Notes: generated by a model from the sequence alone, not told the origin. 12,540 nucleotides of DNA from Pseudomonadota bacterium (GCA_023460875.1 JAEWOQ010000001.1:1-12540); one strand, 5' to 3'; shown: positions 5,680 through 12,062, counted from the first letter of the stretch. Program-made: numbers and translations.

Positions 5680-8249
5680 CGCGGATGGGCCCCCTGACAC
5701 GATGCCCTCGCGACGAAGATCTCGAGGTGACCCGCCTCGTAGTCACGCCAGCCCACGATCCATTCACCGGGCGCGGAGCCCGCGGCCAGCGCTGGACGAG
5801 GCTGAAAGCCGCTGACGCGGCTGATGATGCTGCTCGGCCCGACGCCGTCCCGGTGAATGGGGGCCATGCGCAGGCGCGAGCCGGCGAAGTAGGCGACCAT
5901 GCCGCGCGCGGTCGCCGATCCGCCGGCGGCGGCTGGCACGGCCACCACGGTGGGACGGATGGCTTCGGGGGCGAACTCCCGGTGCCAGAGGGGCTCCTTC
6001 TTGTCGTGGGGCACGAAGGCCGCGAGGGCGCCAGCGCCCTCTTCGTCCCAGACGAGCAGGCAGCCGTCGTCGCCGCACACCAGGTTCGGCTCCGAGTGGG
6101 GTCCGGGGCCATGGACCTGGACGAGCTCACCGGCGACGACGTCCTGTTTGGCGTTGGGCGTCACCCCCGAGGTGAGCTCGGTCGAGCTCAGCGGGACCCG
6201 CAGCAGCTGGATGTTGCCCTGGGCCGGGGTGGGGCTGTGGCGCAGCGCCACGAACAGTGTGTCACCGACGACCGTGGCCGAAGTGTAAGAGGCGCCGCCC
6301 CTCATGAAGGCGGTGAGCGCCACCATGTTCCCGACGGGGTTCAGGTCCGCGTCGAGCCGGCGCACCACGATGTCCGAGACCGTGGACTTGTTCTTGCGCT
6401 CGCTCCACAGGGCGACGAAGCCCCCGTCCGGCAGGGGAGCCAGGGTGGGATAGTACTTGTCCTTGCGAGGCTCCGAGAGCAGGCGCGCTGGGCTGGCGAT
6501 ACGCCCATCGGCCTCCAGCCGCCGCACGTAGACGCCGGGCTCCTTGCCGCCGGACTCCCAGTAGATCAGCGCCAGGCCTTCGCTGGCGGGGTGCAGCGCC
6601 GGGCTGATCGTGGAGCTCGACTCCGGGGTGATGTTGAGGGCAGGGGAGACCCGGCGCATGGCGCCGTCGAGCATGGCCACGTAGGCGTGCCGACGACGAC
6701 CGTCCTGGTGCATGTCGGTCCAGGCGGCCAGGATGGTGCCCCCGCCAGCGAGGAGCGCCGGATAGGAGGCAGGATCCATCACGTCGAAGGGGCGCGGGCG
6801 CCCCATGCCCAACAGGCGACAGTCGCCTGGGGGCTCCTCGAAGGCGGCCTCTGTGTGCGCGAGCAGCGACTGCCCGACGATCTTGCCGCCCGGGAGGTCG
6901 AGAGCCTCCTTGAGCTTCGCGATGGCGGGCTCGGACGCCCCCGCGGCGAGCAGCCGTTGTGCCTCGTTGATGACGACGGCGTAAGGAGCGGTCTCCGCGG
7001 GCTCCCGCTCCAACTCGCCGGTGGCCGCGTGCGTCTCGGAGGTCAACCCAGGGGGATGCAGCACGTTGAGCCAGACGGCGTAGCCGCCGAGCGCCACCGC
7101 GGCCGCCCCCAAGAGCCAAGCGATCGCCGTGCCGGCGCCCTTCCGAGGAGGAGGGAGGGAGGTGGGCTGGACGCTCTGCGGCTCCTGGGAGGACCCCCCG
7201 AAGGTCGGGTTCAGGGGATGCAGGGGCCCCGTCCCAGGCTCCGTGCTGCGGGGATCCGCGGCTCCTGCGTACACCCCCGCGTCCAGCGGCAGGGGGCGAC
7301 CGTCGACGAGCGCGTCGACGAGGTGACCTTCCAGCTCGCTGGGCAGAGGGGAGCGCGTCTGCTGCGCCTCGGGTCCGAGGGCTCGCAAGAGCGAATCCGT
7401 CAAAGCGTGAGCGGTCTGAAAGCGGCGCGTGGCGTCCCGATCGAGGGCGCGTTGAAACCACTCATCGAAGCTGGGAGGGAGATCCGGGCGCAGCTTCGAG
7501 GGGACGGGGATCGGCGCGCCGGCGATCTGCGCCAGGATCATGGCGACACCCTGCTCCACGTTCCACACGGTCTGCCCCGTGAGGCACTCGTAGACGATGC
7601 AGCCGAGGGCCCAGAGGTCCGCGCGGTGATCCACTTCGCCCTGGCCCTTCGCTTGCTCGGGGCTCATGTAAGCGGGGGTCCCGAACAGGGCGCCTTCGCG
7701 GGTCAAGCGGACGTTCTTCTCGTCGCTCGCCGTCTCGTAGAACTTGGCGAGCCCGAAGTCGACGAGCTTGGCCAGGAGCTCGCCGTCCTCGTCGCGGGTG
7801 AGGAAGATGTTCTCGGGCTTGAGGTCCCGGTGGACGATGCCCGCCTCGTGCGCCTTCCTCAGGCCCCGGGCCACCTGCGTCGCGATCTTGACCGTGCTCT
7901 CCACGGGCATCTGCCGCACGCGGGTCATGCGGTCGTAGAGGCTCTCCCCCTCGAGCAGCTCCATCACCAGGAACGGCCGATCGTCGTACATGCCGACGTC
8001 GTAGACCTCACAGATGAACGGGCTGCGGATGGCCGCGGCGGCGCGGGCCTCGCGAATGAACCGCTCTCGGACCACGTGGGAGGAGAGGAGCTCGTCCGCC
8101 AGGATCTTCACGGCGACCCGCTTGCCGATGTCGACGTTCTCCGCCTCGTAGATCGCGGCCATTCCGCCCCGACCAATTTCTTGGGTGATGCGGAACTTCC
8201 CCTCGAGGACGGTACCGATGGGGACCTTGGACCTGTTCTGCGAGGGCAT
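5676..8249 (-). CDS. Membrane Ser/Thr protein kinase with C-terminal propeller-like domain
   Basis: This 857-residue Hanks-type kinase is built like the PknB-style receptor kinases common in myxobacteria. The kinase domain spans about 13-290: glycine loop GRGGMA (26-31), VAVK with lysine K48, helix-C glutamate E67, catalytic loop HRDLKPEN (140-147), DFG (164-166) and MSPEQA (195-200), all intact. A Pro/Ser/Thr-rich linker (about 295-370) precedes one membrane helix at about 375-397. The outer part begins with a short helical stretch (about 421-460), then about 360 residues of beta-type repeats. Seven segments share a pattern of Pro-x-Leu, a Gly turn, then a hydrophobic strand that often ends in Trp plus an acidic residue (near 497, 550, 601, 658, 721, 766 and 819), consistent with a seven-bladed propeller. 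The ATG at 8249 has no clear ribosome-binding site but suits the domain start. It is the first gene of the minus-strand unit and overlaps the GNAT gene as ATGA. Confidence 0.95.
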   Translation of the reverse strand: MPSQNRSKVPIGTVLEGKFRITQEIGRGGMAAIYEAENVDIGKRVAVKILADELLSSHVVRERFIREARAAAAIRSPFICEVYDVGMYDDRPFLVMELLEGESLYDRMTRVRQMPVESTVKIATQVARGLRKAHEAGIVHRDLKPENIFLTRDEDGELLAKLVDFGLAKFYETASDEKNVRLTREGALFGTPAYMSPEQAKGQGEVDHRADLWALGCIVYECLTGQTVWNVEQGVAMILAQIAGAPIPVPSKLRPDLPPSFDEWFQRALDRDATRRFQTAHALTDSLLRALGPEAQQTRSPLPSELEGHLVDALVDGRPLPLDAGVYAGAADPRSTEPGTGPLHPLNPTFGGSSQEPQSVQPTSLPPPRKGAGTAIAWLLGAAAVALGGYAVWLNVLHPPGLTSETHAATGELEREPAETAPYAVVINEAQRLLAAGASEPAIAKLKEALDLPGGKIVGQSLLAHTEAAFEEPPGDCRLLGMGRPRPFDVMDPASYPALLAGGGTILAAWTDMHQDGRRRHAYVAMLDGAMRRVSPALNITPESSSTISPALHPASEGLALIYWESGGKEPGVYVRRLEADGRIASPARLLSEPRKDKYYPTLAPLPDGGFVALWSERKNKSTVSDIVVRRLDADLNPVGNMVALTAFMRGGASYTSATVVGDTLFVALRHSPTPAQGNIQLLRVPLSSTELTSGVTPNAKQDVVAGELVQVHGPGPHSEPNLVCGDDGCLLVWDEEGAGALAAFVPHDKKEPLWHREFAPEAIRPTVVAVPAAAGGSATARGMVAYFAGSRLRMAPIHRDGVGPSSIISRVSGFQPRPALAAGSAPGEWIVGWRDYEAGHLEIFVARASCQGAHPR

Positions 8250-8427
8250 GGACAGAGAAAACGCGCCGGGGAACGTCTTGGAAAGTTGCGGGAGGTTCTG
8301 GACTTACCGCTTCGGACGGGGAAGGGTCGGGCTCGACGCTGATTGGAGCCCAGACGTCGCCCTTTCGCCAGCCTCCAGAGGACCACTCCTCGAGGCTTCC
8401 CGCCCAGCCCGCCGGCTCCCGTGGGAT

Positions 8428-8445
8428 CCCTCTGGGCTCAGAGGG
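8428..8445. repeat. Perfect 7-bp hairpin in the kinase/glnB intergenic region
   Basis: CCCTCTG (8428-8434) and CAGAGGG (8439-8445) are perfect reverse complements around the tetraloop GGCT. No T-run follows on either strand, so it is a poor terminator candidate. It could be an operator or part of the kinase mRNA leader. Confidence 0.5.
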
Positions 8446-8628
8446 CGACTCGTGAGCACACTTTCCTACACCCGGCCGTATCGCTTTCGAGGCAATCGCC
8501 CCAAATCGTTGGGTCCCGGGCCAGCGAAGCGAATCGGAAACATTTAGGAAACAGCGCGCCAGGTACTCGATGGTGCGCGCCGGAGGTGCCGGAGGCCTCG
8601 AGGTGGGTGCTTACGGCTCAGGAGCAGG

Positions 8629-8644
8629 TGGCACGCTACAGTCA
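8629..8644 (+). promoter_or_regulatory. Candidate sigma-54 promoter of glnB
   Basis: TGGCACG at 8629-8635 matches the consensus -24 box exactly. At the right spacing the -12 box reads AGTCA where TTGCA is expected, so the C and the final A match but the key G is a T. The predicted start near 8655 gives a glnB leader of about 110 nt. The perfect -24 box argues for a real site; the imperfect -12 box lowers certainty. Confidence 0.45.
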
Positions 8645-8653
8645 ATTCAACCG

Positions 8654-8669
8654 CCCCGAGACTTCGGGG
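8654..8669 (+). repeat. Hairpin at the predicted 5' end of the glnB mRNA
   Basis: CCCCGA (8654-8659) pairs perfectly with TCGGGG (8664-8669) around the tetraloop GACT. It starts about 10 nt after the candidate -12 box, at the predicted transcription start, so it may be a 5'-end stabilising stem or an operator. Confidence 0.5.
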
Positions 8670-8752
8670 ACAGCAGAAAACGACCCCCTGGGACGGAATC
8701 GAAGGCCGGAGTGGGCCAAGCAACCTCCCCCCGCGGGGGCTAGAGTCAACCT

Positions 8753-8758
8753 GAGGAG
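8753..8758 (+). promoter_or_regulatory. Ribosome-binding site of glnB
   Basis: GAGGAG lies 6 nt before the ATG at 8765. The palindrome CCCCGCGGGG ends 15 nt upstream and could modulate access to it. Confidence 0.8.
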
Positions 8759-8764
8759 AAAGCC

Positions 8765-9103
8765 ATGAAGAAGGTCGAGGCCATCATCAAGCCGTTCAAG
8801 CTGGACGAGGTCAAGGACGCCTTGTCCGAGGTCGGGGTCCAGGGCATGACCGTGACCGAGGTCAAGGGCTTCGGACGGACGGGGGGCAAGAAGGAAGTGT
8901 ACCGTGGGTCGGCCTACGTCGTGGACTTCGTGCCCAAGGTCAAGCTGGAGATCGTGGTGCCGGACGACCTCGCTCACCAGGTCATCGACGCCATCGAGAA
9001 GAGCGCCAAGACCGGGCGCATCGGTGACGGAAAGATCTTCGTCGGACCGATCGATGAGGCCGTGCGTATCCGCACCGGCGAGCGCGGCGACGAGGCGATC
9101 TGA
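8765..9103 (+). CDS. glnB: Nitrogen regulatory PII protein GlnB
   Basis: The 112-residue trimeric signal protein reads 2-oxoglutarate and ATP/ADP and passes nitrogen status to glutamine synthetase control and the NtrB/NtrC system. The PII signatures are complete: the N-terminal KKVEAIIKPFKLDEV strand-helix, the T-loop GFGRTGGKKEVYRGSAYVVDF with uridylylation site Y51 (and Y46), the B-loop TGRIGDGKIFV (about 83-93), and the C-terminal RIRTGERGDEAI. Length is exactly the family norm. Asp at 54 and the EAI end resemble GlnB more than GlnK (Asn54 in E. coli GlnK). The neighbour is glnA, 379 bp downstream, as in many proteobacterial glnB-glnA pairs. Since amtB is not adjacent, glnB is the better name, although this PII could still bind the window's AmtB. 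Confidence 0.97.
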   Translation: MKKVEAIIKPFKLDEVKDALSEVGVQGMTVTEVKGFGRTGGKKEVYRGSAYVVDFVPKVKLEIVVPDDLAHQVIDAIEKSAKTGRIGDGKIFVGPIDEAVRIRTGERGDEAI

Positions 9104-9111
9104 AGGGGTGA

Positions 9112-9152
9112 CGCGCGGGGGGCTCCCAGAGGTCGAGAGCTCCCCCGGCGCG
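9112..9152 (+). terminator. Strong hairpin after glnB, possible terminator or attenuator
   Basis: The arms at 9112-9125 and 9137-9152 pair over about 14 bp with one G-U and a 2-nt bulge, around an 11-nt loop, starting 8 nt after the glnB stop. No T-run follows, so termination would have to be of the U-less type or incomplete. It could set a glnB/glnA expression ratio. Confidence 0.5.
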
Positions 9153-9190
9153 CGACGGCTCCCGTTCGATGGCGTCCCGACGGGCGACTC

Positions 9191-9221
9191 CAGGGCAGCG
9201 ATCCACGAGGACGCTGCCCTG
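9191..9221 (+). repeat. Perfect 10-bp hairpin between glnB and glnA
   Basis: CAGGGCAGCG (9191-9200) pairs perfectly with CGCTGCCCTG (9212-9221) around an 11-nt loop. No T-run follows. With the preceding hairpin it forms a tandem structure typical of mRNA 3' ends or attenuators in GC-rich genomes. Confidence 0.6.
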
Positions 9222-9360
9222 TCGTGCGTCCGGGGGGCGCGGGCCGCCGCTCCCACATCCACCCCGATCGCTCCCGTCCGCCGCACAGGCTCGGGCTCTC
9301 GAGCGCCCCGCCCGCCCCGGTCCAGACAGAGGCAAACCGCTACCTCGCTCTAGGTATTGA

Positions 9361-9381
9361 GAGTCGACTAACCGTAGACTC
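9361..9381. repeat. Imperfect dyad upstream of glnA
   Basis: GAGTCGAC (9361-9368) and GTAGACTC (9374-9381) are reverse complements at seven of eight positions around a 5-nt centre. The place, about 100 bp before glnA, suits an activator or repressor site, but the motif is not a known consensus to me. Confidence 0.35.
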
Positions 9382-9428
9382 CTCTCCGGCAGGTCGGCGT
9401 GCGCGTGCGGCGCTGGGCTCTGCGAAGT

Positions 9429-9448
9429 GTGCAGCGCGAAACGTGCAC
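9429..9448 (+). promoter_or_regulatory. Candidate sigma-54-like promoter and inverted repeat before glnA
   Basis: The core AGCGCGAAACGTGCA at 9433-9447 fits the sigma-54 spacing (AG, 10 nt, GC, then A), with A in place of the first G of the -24 GG. It shares the 9-mer GCGCGAAAC with the amtB element. The same bases lie inside the inverted repeat GTGCA (9429-9433) / TGCAC (9444-9448). A start near 9458 would give a leader of about 25 nt. The -24 mismatch is serious, so an operator reading is equally possible. Confidence 0.35.
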
Positions 9449-9482
9449 CCCGAGGCGCGGGCGTGCGGGAGATCGTTACGGA

Positions 9483-10895
9483 ATGGACGCGAAGCAAGCA
9501 ATCGAGCTGGGCAAGAAGAGCGGGGCCGTCATGGTCGATTTGAAGTTCATCGACCTGCCTGGGAAGTGGCACCACACCACGGCTCCGTTCCGCCGCTTGG
9601 AGGTGGAGAGCTTCGAGGAGGGCTTCGGGTTCGACGGTTCGTCCATCCGCGGCTTCCAGCCGATCAACGAGAGCGACATGCTGCTCATCCCGGATCCCGC
9701 CACCGCGCGCATGGATCCGTTCACGAAGCACCCGACGCTGTCCTTGCAGTGCACGGTGCGCGACACCATCACGCGGCAGAAGTACACGCGTGATCCCCGC
9801 CACGTCGCAGCAAAAGCGGAGGAGTACCTGCGCAGCACGGGCCTGGCGGACACCTGTTACTTCGGGCCCGAAGCGGAGTTCTTCGTGTTCGACGACGTGC
9901 GCTTCGACTGCGGCCCGAGCGGGTCTTTCTACTTCATCGACAGCGTCGAGGCGGACTGGAACTCGGGGCGGGACGAGCGCCCGAACCTCGGCCACAAGAT
10001 CCGCCACAAGGAGGGCTACTTCCCCGTCCTCCCCCAAGACACCATGCACGATCTGCGCACGGAGATCTGCCTGGAGATGGAGCGCTGCGGGCTCGAGGTG
10101 GAGCTGAGCCACCACGAGGTCGCGACCGCCGGTCAGGGCGAGATCGACATGCGCTACGACTCGCTGCTGGCGATCGCCGACAAGCTGATGTGGTTCAAGT
10201 ACATCGTGAAGAACGTCGCGGCTCGCTACGGCAAGAGCGCGACCTTCATGCCCAAGCCCATCGCCGGCGACAACGGCAACGGCATGCACTGCCACCAGTC
10301 CCTGTGGAAGGACGGCAAGCCCCTGTTCGCGGGTGACGGCTACGGCGGGCTCAGCGAGAAGGCCCTGTGGTACGTCGGCGGGCTCTTGCGCCACGCCCCC
10401 GCGCTGGCCGCCCTGACCAACCCCACCACCAACAGCTACAAGCGGCTGGTCCCTGGCTTCGAGGCGCCGGTGAACCTCGCTTATTCGAGCCGTAACCGCT
10501 CCGCCGCGATCCGCATCCCGACCTACTCCCAGGCGGCGAAGGGCAAGCGCCTCGAGGTCAGGTTCCCCGATCCCACCTGCAACCCCTACGTGGCGTTCCC
10601 GGCGATGCTCATGGCTGGTCTCGACGGCATCAAGAACCGGATCGACCCGGGGGATCCCCTCGACAAAGACCTGTACAGCCTCAGCCCCGAGGAGCTGAAG
10701 GACGTCCCGAAGCTGCCGGTCTCCCTGGAGGACGCGTTGACGGCCCTGGAGCGAGATCACGAGTTCCTGCTGCAAGGGGACGTGTTCACCCGGGACGTCA
10801 TCGAGACCTGGATCGAGTACAAGCGCGAGCACGAGATCGCCCGAGCTCGCCAGTATCCCGCGCCCATCGAGTACGAGATGTATTACGACATCTGA
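9483..10895 (+). CDS. glnA: Glutamine synthetase type I
   Basis: The 470-residue dodecameric enzyme makes glutamine from glutamate, ammonia and ATP. The ATG at 9483 begins the conserved N-terminus; a longer frame back to 9399 adds 28 Arg-rich residues with no family match. Active-site marks are GFGFDGSS (47-54, D51), GPEAEFFVFD (128-137, metal ligands E130 and E132), SHHEVATAGQGE (209-220), NGNGMHCHQS (264-273, H269), NPTTNSYKRLVPGFEAPVN (313-331, flap E327), RNRSAAIRIP (337-346) and EVRFPDP (358-364). DLYSLSPEE places Y398 at the adenylylation site (E. coli Y397), so covalent control by an adenylyltransferase is expected. Length equals that of the GSI-beta class. It follows glnB but has its own probable promoter. 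The usual Tyr in PGYEAPV is Phe here, a minor change. Confidence 0.98.
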   Translation: MDAKQAIELGKKSGAVMVDLKFIDLPGKWHHTTAPFRRLEVESFEEGFGFDGSSIRGFQPINESDMLLIPDPATARMDPFTKHPTLSLQCTVRDTITRQKYTRDPRHVAAKAEEYLRSTGLADTCYFGPEAEFFVFDDVRFDCGPSGSFYFIDSVEADWNSGRDERPNLGHKIRHKEGYFPVLPQDTMHDLRTEICLEMERCGLEVELSHHEVATAGQGEIDMRYDSLLAIADKLMWFKYIVKNVAARYGKSATFMPKPIAGDNGNGMHCHQSLWKDGKPLFAGDGYGGLSEKALWYVGGLLRHAPALAALTNPTTNSYKRLVPGFEAPVNLAYSSRNRSAAIRIPTYSQAAKGKRLEVRFPDPTCNPYVAFPAMLMAGLDGIKNRIDPGDPLDKDLYSLSPEELKDVPKLPVSLEDALTALERDHEFLLQGDVFTRDVIETWIEYKREHEIARARQYPAPIEYEMYYDI

Positions 10896-11100
10896 CCAAT
10901 CTCGCGGCGCACCGGCTCCGCGGGGAATGGCGCGAGGCGTTCGGTTGCTTGCCGAGTCGACACTGGCCGCGCCCGCTCCGGTCGCATGTCCGGAGTGGGT
11001 GTGGGGCGCCGTCGCACCTTCCCTCGTTCAGGGAAGTGGTGCTGAAATCGCAGGATCCCCGCAGGCCAAGGTCGTGAGATCCGAAGAGTGAGAAGCGCAG
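10896..11100 (+). other. Intergenic region between glnA and the diguanylate cyclase
   Basis: This 205-bp stretch holds two hairpins: CTCCGG/CCGGAG at 10976-10995 and the stronger CTTCCCT/AGGGAAG at 11018-11036, which can extend outward with a 2-nt bulge. Neither is followed by a T-run. I found no c-di-GMP riboswitch signature before the GGDEF gene. Confidence 0.5.
11018..11036 (+). terminator. Hairpin downstream of glnA, weak terminator candidate
   Basis: CTTCCCT (11018-11024) and AGGGAAG (11030-11036) pair perfectly around a 5-nt loop; flanking CACC/GGTG can extend the stem across a 2-nt bulge. With no T-run it could end glnA transcription only by a non-classical route, so readthrough into the GGDEF gene is possible. 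Confidence 0.35.
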
Positions 11101-11991
11101 GTGGCTAAGGACGACATTCTCGAGTCGACGGTGGAGATCACCGTGGCGCGCTGCGCGGACGGCCTCGTGCGCCCCGTGGGCGCGGATCGCGGCGCGCTGC
11201 TCGTGGTGCTCTCTGGAGGGCGGATCGGGCAACGAGTCGTGGTCGGCGAGGCGCCCGTCGTCATCGGGCGGGGCTCCGGGTGCTCCCTGATGCTGCAGGG
11301 GGACTCCGTCAGCCGGCAGCACGCCCGCATCGAGTGGACGGGCGCGGAGCACGTGATCACGGATATGCGCTCCACGAACGGATCCTTCGTGAACTATGAG
11401 CGGGTCACACGGGGTCAGCTGCGGGACGGGGATCAGATCCAGATCGGCAAGACGCTGATCAAGTACCTCGCTGGCGACACCGTCGAGGCCGCCTATCACG
11501 AGAACCTCGATCGCCTAGTGCGTCACGACGCGCTCACGGGCGCGCTGAACAAGGCTGCCTTCGAGGAAGAGCTGCACGTAGCCTGCGGCGGCGACGAGGA
11601 CGTGAGCCTGGTGCTGTTCGACCTGGACCACTTCAAGGTGGTCAACGACGACCACGGGCACACGGCCGGCGACATGGTGTTGCGGGGGATCGGCGCGCTC
11701 GCCCGGGGGATGGTGGACGACCGCTCCAGGTTCGCCCGGGTGGGCGGAGAGGAGTTCGCTGTCGTGACGCCGGGCGCCTTGCTGGACGGCGCGCTGGAGC
11801 TGGCGGAGAGCTTGCGCCGCGCCGTGGCCCGGCAGAGCTTCGTGTTCGACGGGGTCGAGATCCCCGTGACGCTCAGCCTCGGGGTCTGCCAGCGGCGGCC
11901 CCGGGAGTCCGCCGCCGAGCTCTACGAGCGCACGGATCGCTCCCTCTACGCCGCGAAGCACGCGGGGCGAAACTGCGTGCGCGCAGACTGA
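11101..11991 (+). CDS. FHA-GGDEF diguanylate cyclase
   Basis: The 296-residue cytoplasmic protein should make cyclic di-GMP from two GTP. An N-terminal FHA domain (about 32-122) has the phosphothreonine-binding pattern GRG (56-58), SRQHARI (71-77) and STNGSFVN (91-98). A short helical linker (about 126-140) leads into GGDEF, starting at DALTGALN (143-150), with the metal-binding FDLDHFK (173-179) and catalytic GGEEF (215-219). The five-residue spacer before GGEEF is preceded by DDRS where the RxxD inhibitory site would be, so product inhibition at a canonical I-site seems absent. The start is a GTG at 11101; the first internal Met (M64) would cut the FHA domain. No membrane segment is present. 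It lies 205 bp after glnA and converges on metK. FHA-GGDEF fusions are known in myxobacteria, where the FHA domain can link Ser/Thr kinases to c-di-GMP output. Confidence 0.95.
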   Translation: MAKDDILESTVEITVARCADGLVRPVGADRGALLVVLSGGRIGQRVVVGEAPVVIGRGSGCSLMLQGDSVSRQHARIEWTGAEHVITDMRSTNGSFVNYERVTRGQLRDGDQIQIGKTLIKYLAGDTVEAAYHENLDRLVRHDALTGALNKAAFEEELHVACGGDEDVSLVLFDLDHFKVVNDDHGHTAGDMVLRGIGALARGMVDDRSRFARVGGEEFAVVTPGALLDGALELAESLRRAVARQSFVFDGVEIPVTLSLGVCQRRPRESAAELYERTDRSLYAAKHAGRNCVRAD

Positions 11992-11997
11992 GCTGGG

Positions 11998-12016
11998 AGC
12001 GGGCCTCGGCCCCGCT
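11998..12016 (+). repeat. Hairpin after the diguanylate cyclase gene
   Basis: AGCGGG (11998-12003) pairs with CCCGCT (12011-12016) 6 nt after the stop codon. It is followed by an A-rich, not T-rich, stretch, so it is a weak plus-strand terminator on its own. Confidence 0.4.
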
Positions 12017-12020
12017 AGAA

Positions 12021-12049
12021 AGGAAAAGGCCCTCCGTCAGAGGAGGGCC
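12021..12049 (-). terminator. Intrinsic terminator of metK
   Basis: Read on the minus strand, an 8-bp GC-rich stem (12042-12049 with 12028-12035, 6-nt loop) is followed by TTTTCCTTT. This fits a Rho-independent terminator for the leftward metK gene, about 60 nt after its stop codon. Confidence 0.75.
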
Positions 12050-12062
12050 CTACAGGCGCCTT

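Larger units (their letters stand above)
8250..8764. other. Long divergent regulatory region between the Ser/Thr kinase and glnB
   Basis: This 515-bp gap serves two divergent genes. I see a perfect hairpin at 8428-8445, a GGAAACA direct repeat one helical turn apart (8536-8542 and 8547-8553), three GGTGC motifs at 8572, 8585 and 8606, a sigma-54-like element at 8629-8644, a hairpin at 8654-8669, and a GC palindrome at 8728-8737 close to the glnB ribosome-binding site. A 141-codon plus-strand frame across the region (8343-8768) overlaps the glnB start as ATGA. It lacks any recognisable domain and is rich in Arg, Pro and Ser, as expected of a chance frame. Confidence 0.6.
9104..9482 (+). other. 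glnB-glnA intergenic region
   Basis: This 379-bp stretch is too long for simple co-translation of glnB and glnA. It holds two strong hairpins (9112-9152 and 9191-9221), an imperfect dyad at 9361-9381, and a putative sigma-54-like element inside an inverted repeat at 9429-9448, about 35 nt before the glnA start. The main glnA frame is open upstream to 9399, but nothing before 9483 looks like glutamine synthetase. Confidence 0.65.

Noticed and set aside
5619..8342. 907-codon open frame on the plus strand across the Ser/Thr kinase gene
   Set aside because: It is antisense to a kinase with every catalytic motif. Its product is rich in Gly, Arg, His and Asp without domains, which is typical of the frame mirrored by GC-rich third positions.
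8343..8768. 141-codon plus-strand frame ending as ATGA on the glnB start
   Set aside because: The overlap looks like translational coupling, but the product is Arg/Pro/Ser-rich without domains, and the glnB ribosome-binding site and promoter element lie inside it.
8642..9286. 214-codon minus-strand frame across glnB
   Set aside because: It is antisense to a complete PII protein and its composition is typical of a mirror frame.
9399..9482. 28-residue N-terminal extension of GlnA
   Set aside because: It is Arg-rich, has no match to the family N-terminus, and covers the probable promoter; the ATG at 9483 gives the standard length.
8982..10832. 616-codon minus-strand frame across glnA
   Set aside because: It is antisense to an unmistakable glutamine synthetase, has a repetitive Val/Arg/Asp composition, and has no recognisable domain.
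10896..11100. c-di-GMP riboswitch before the GGDEF gene
   Set aside because: The conserved core segments of the GEMM class are not present; only simple hairpins are seen.
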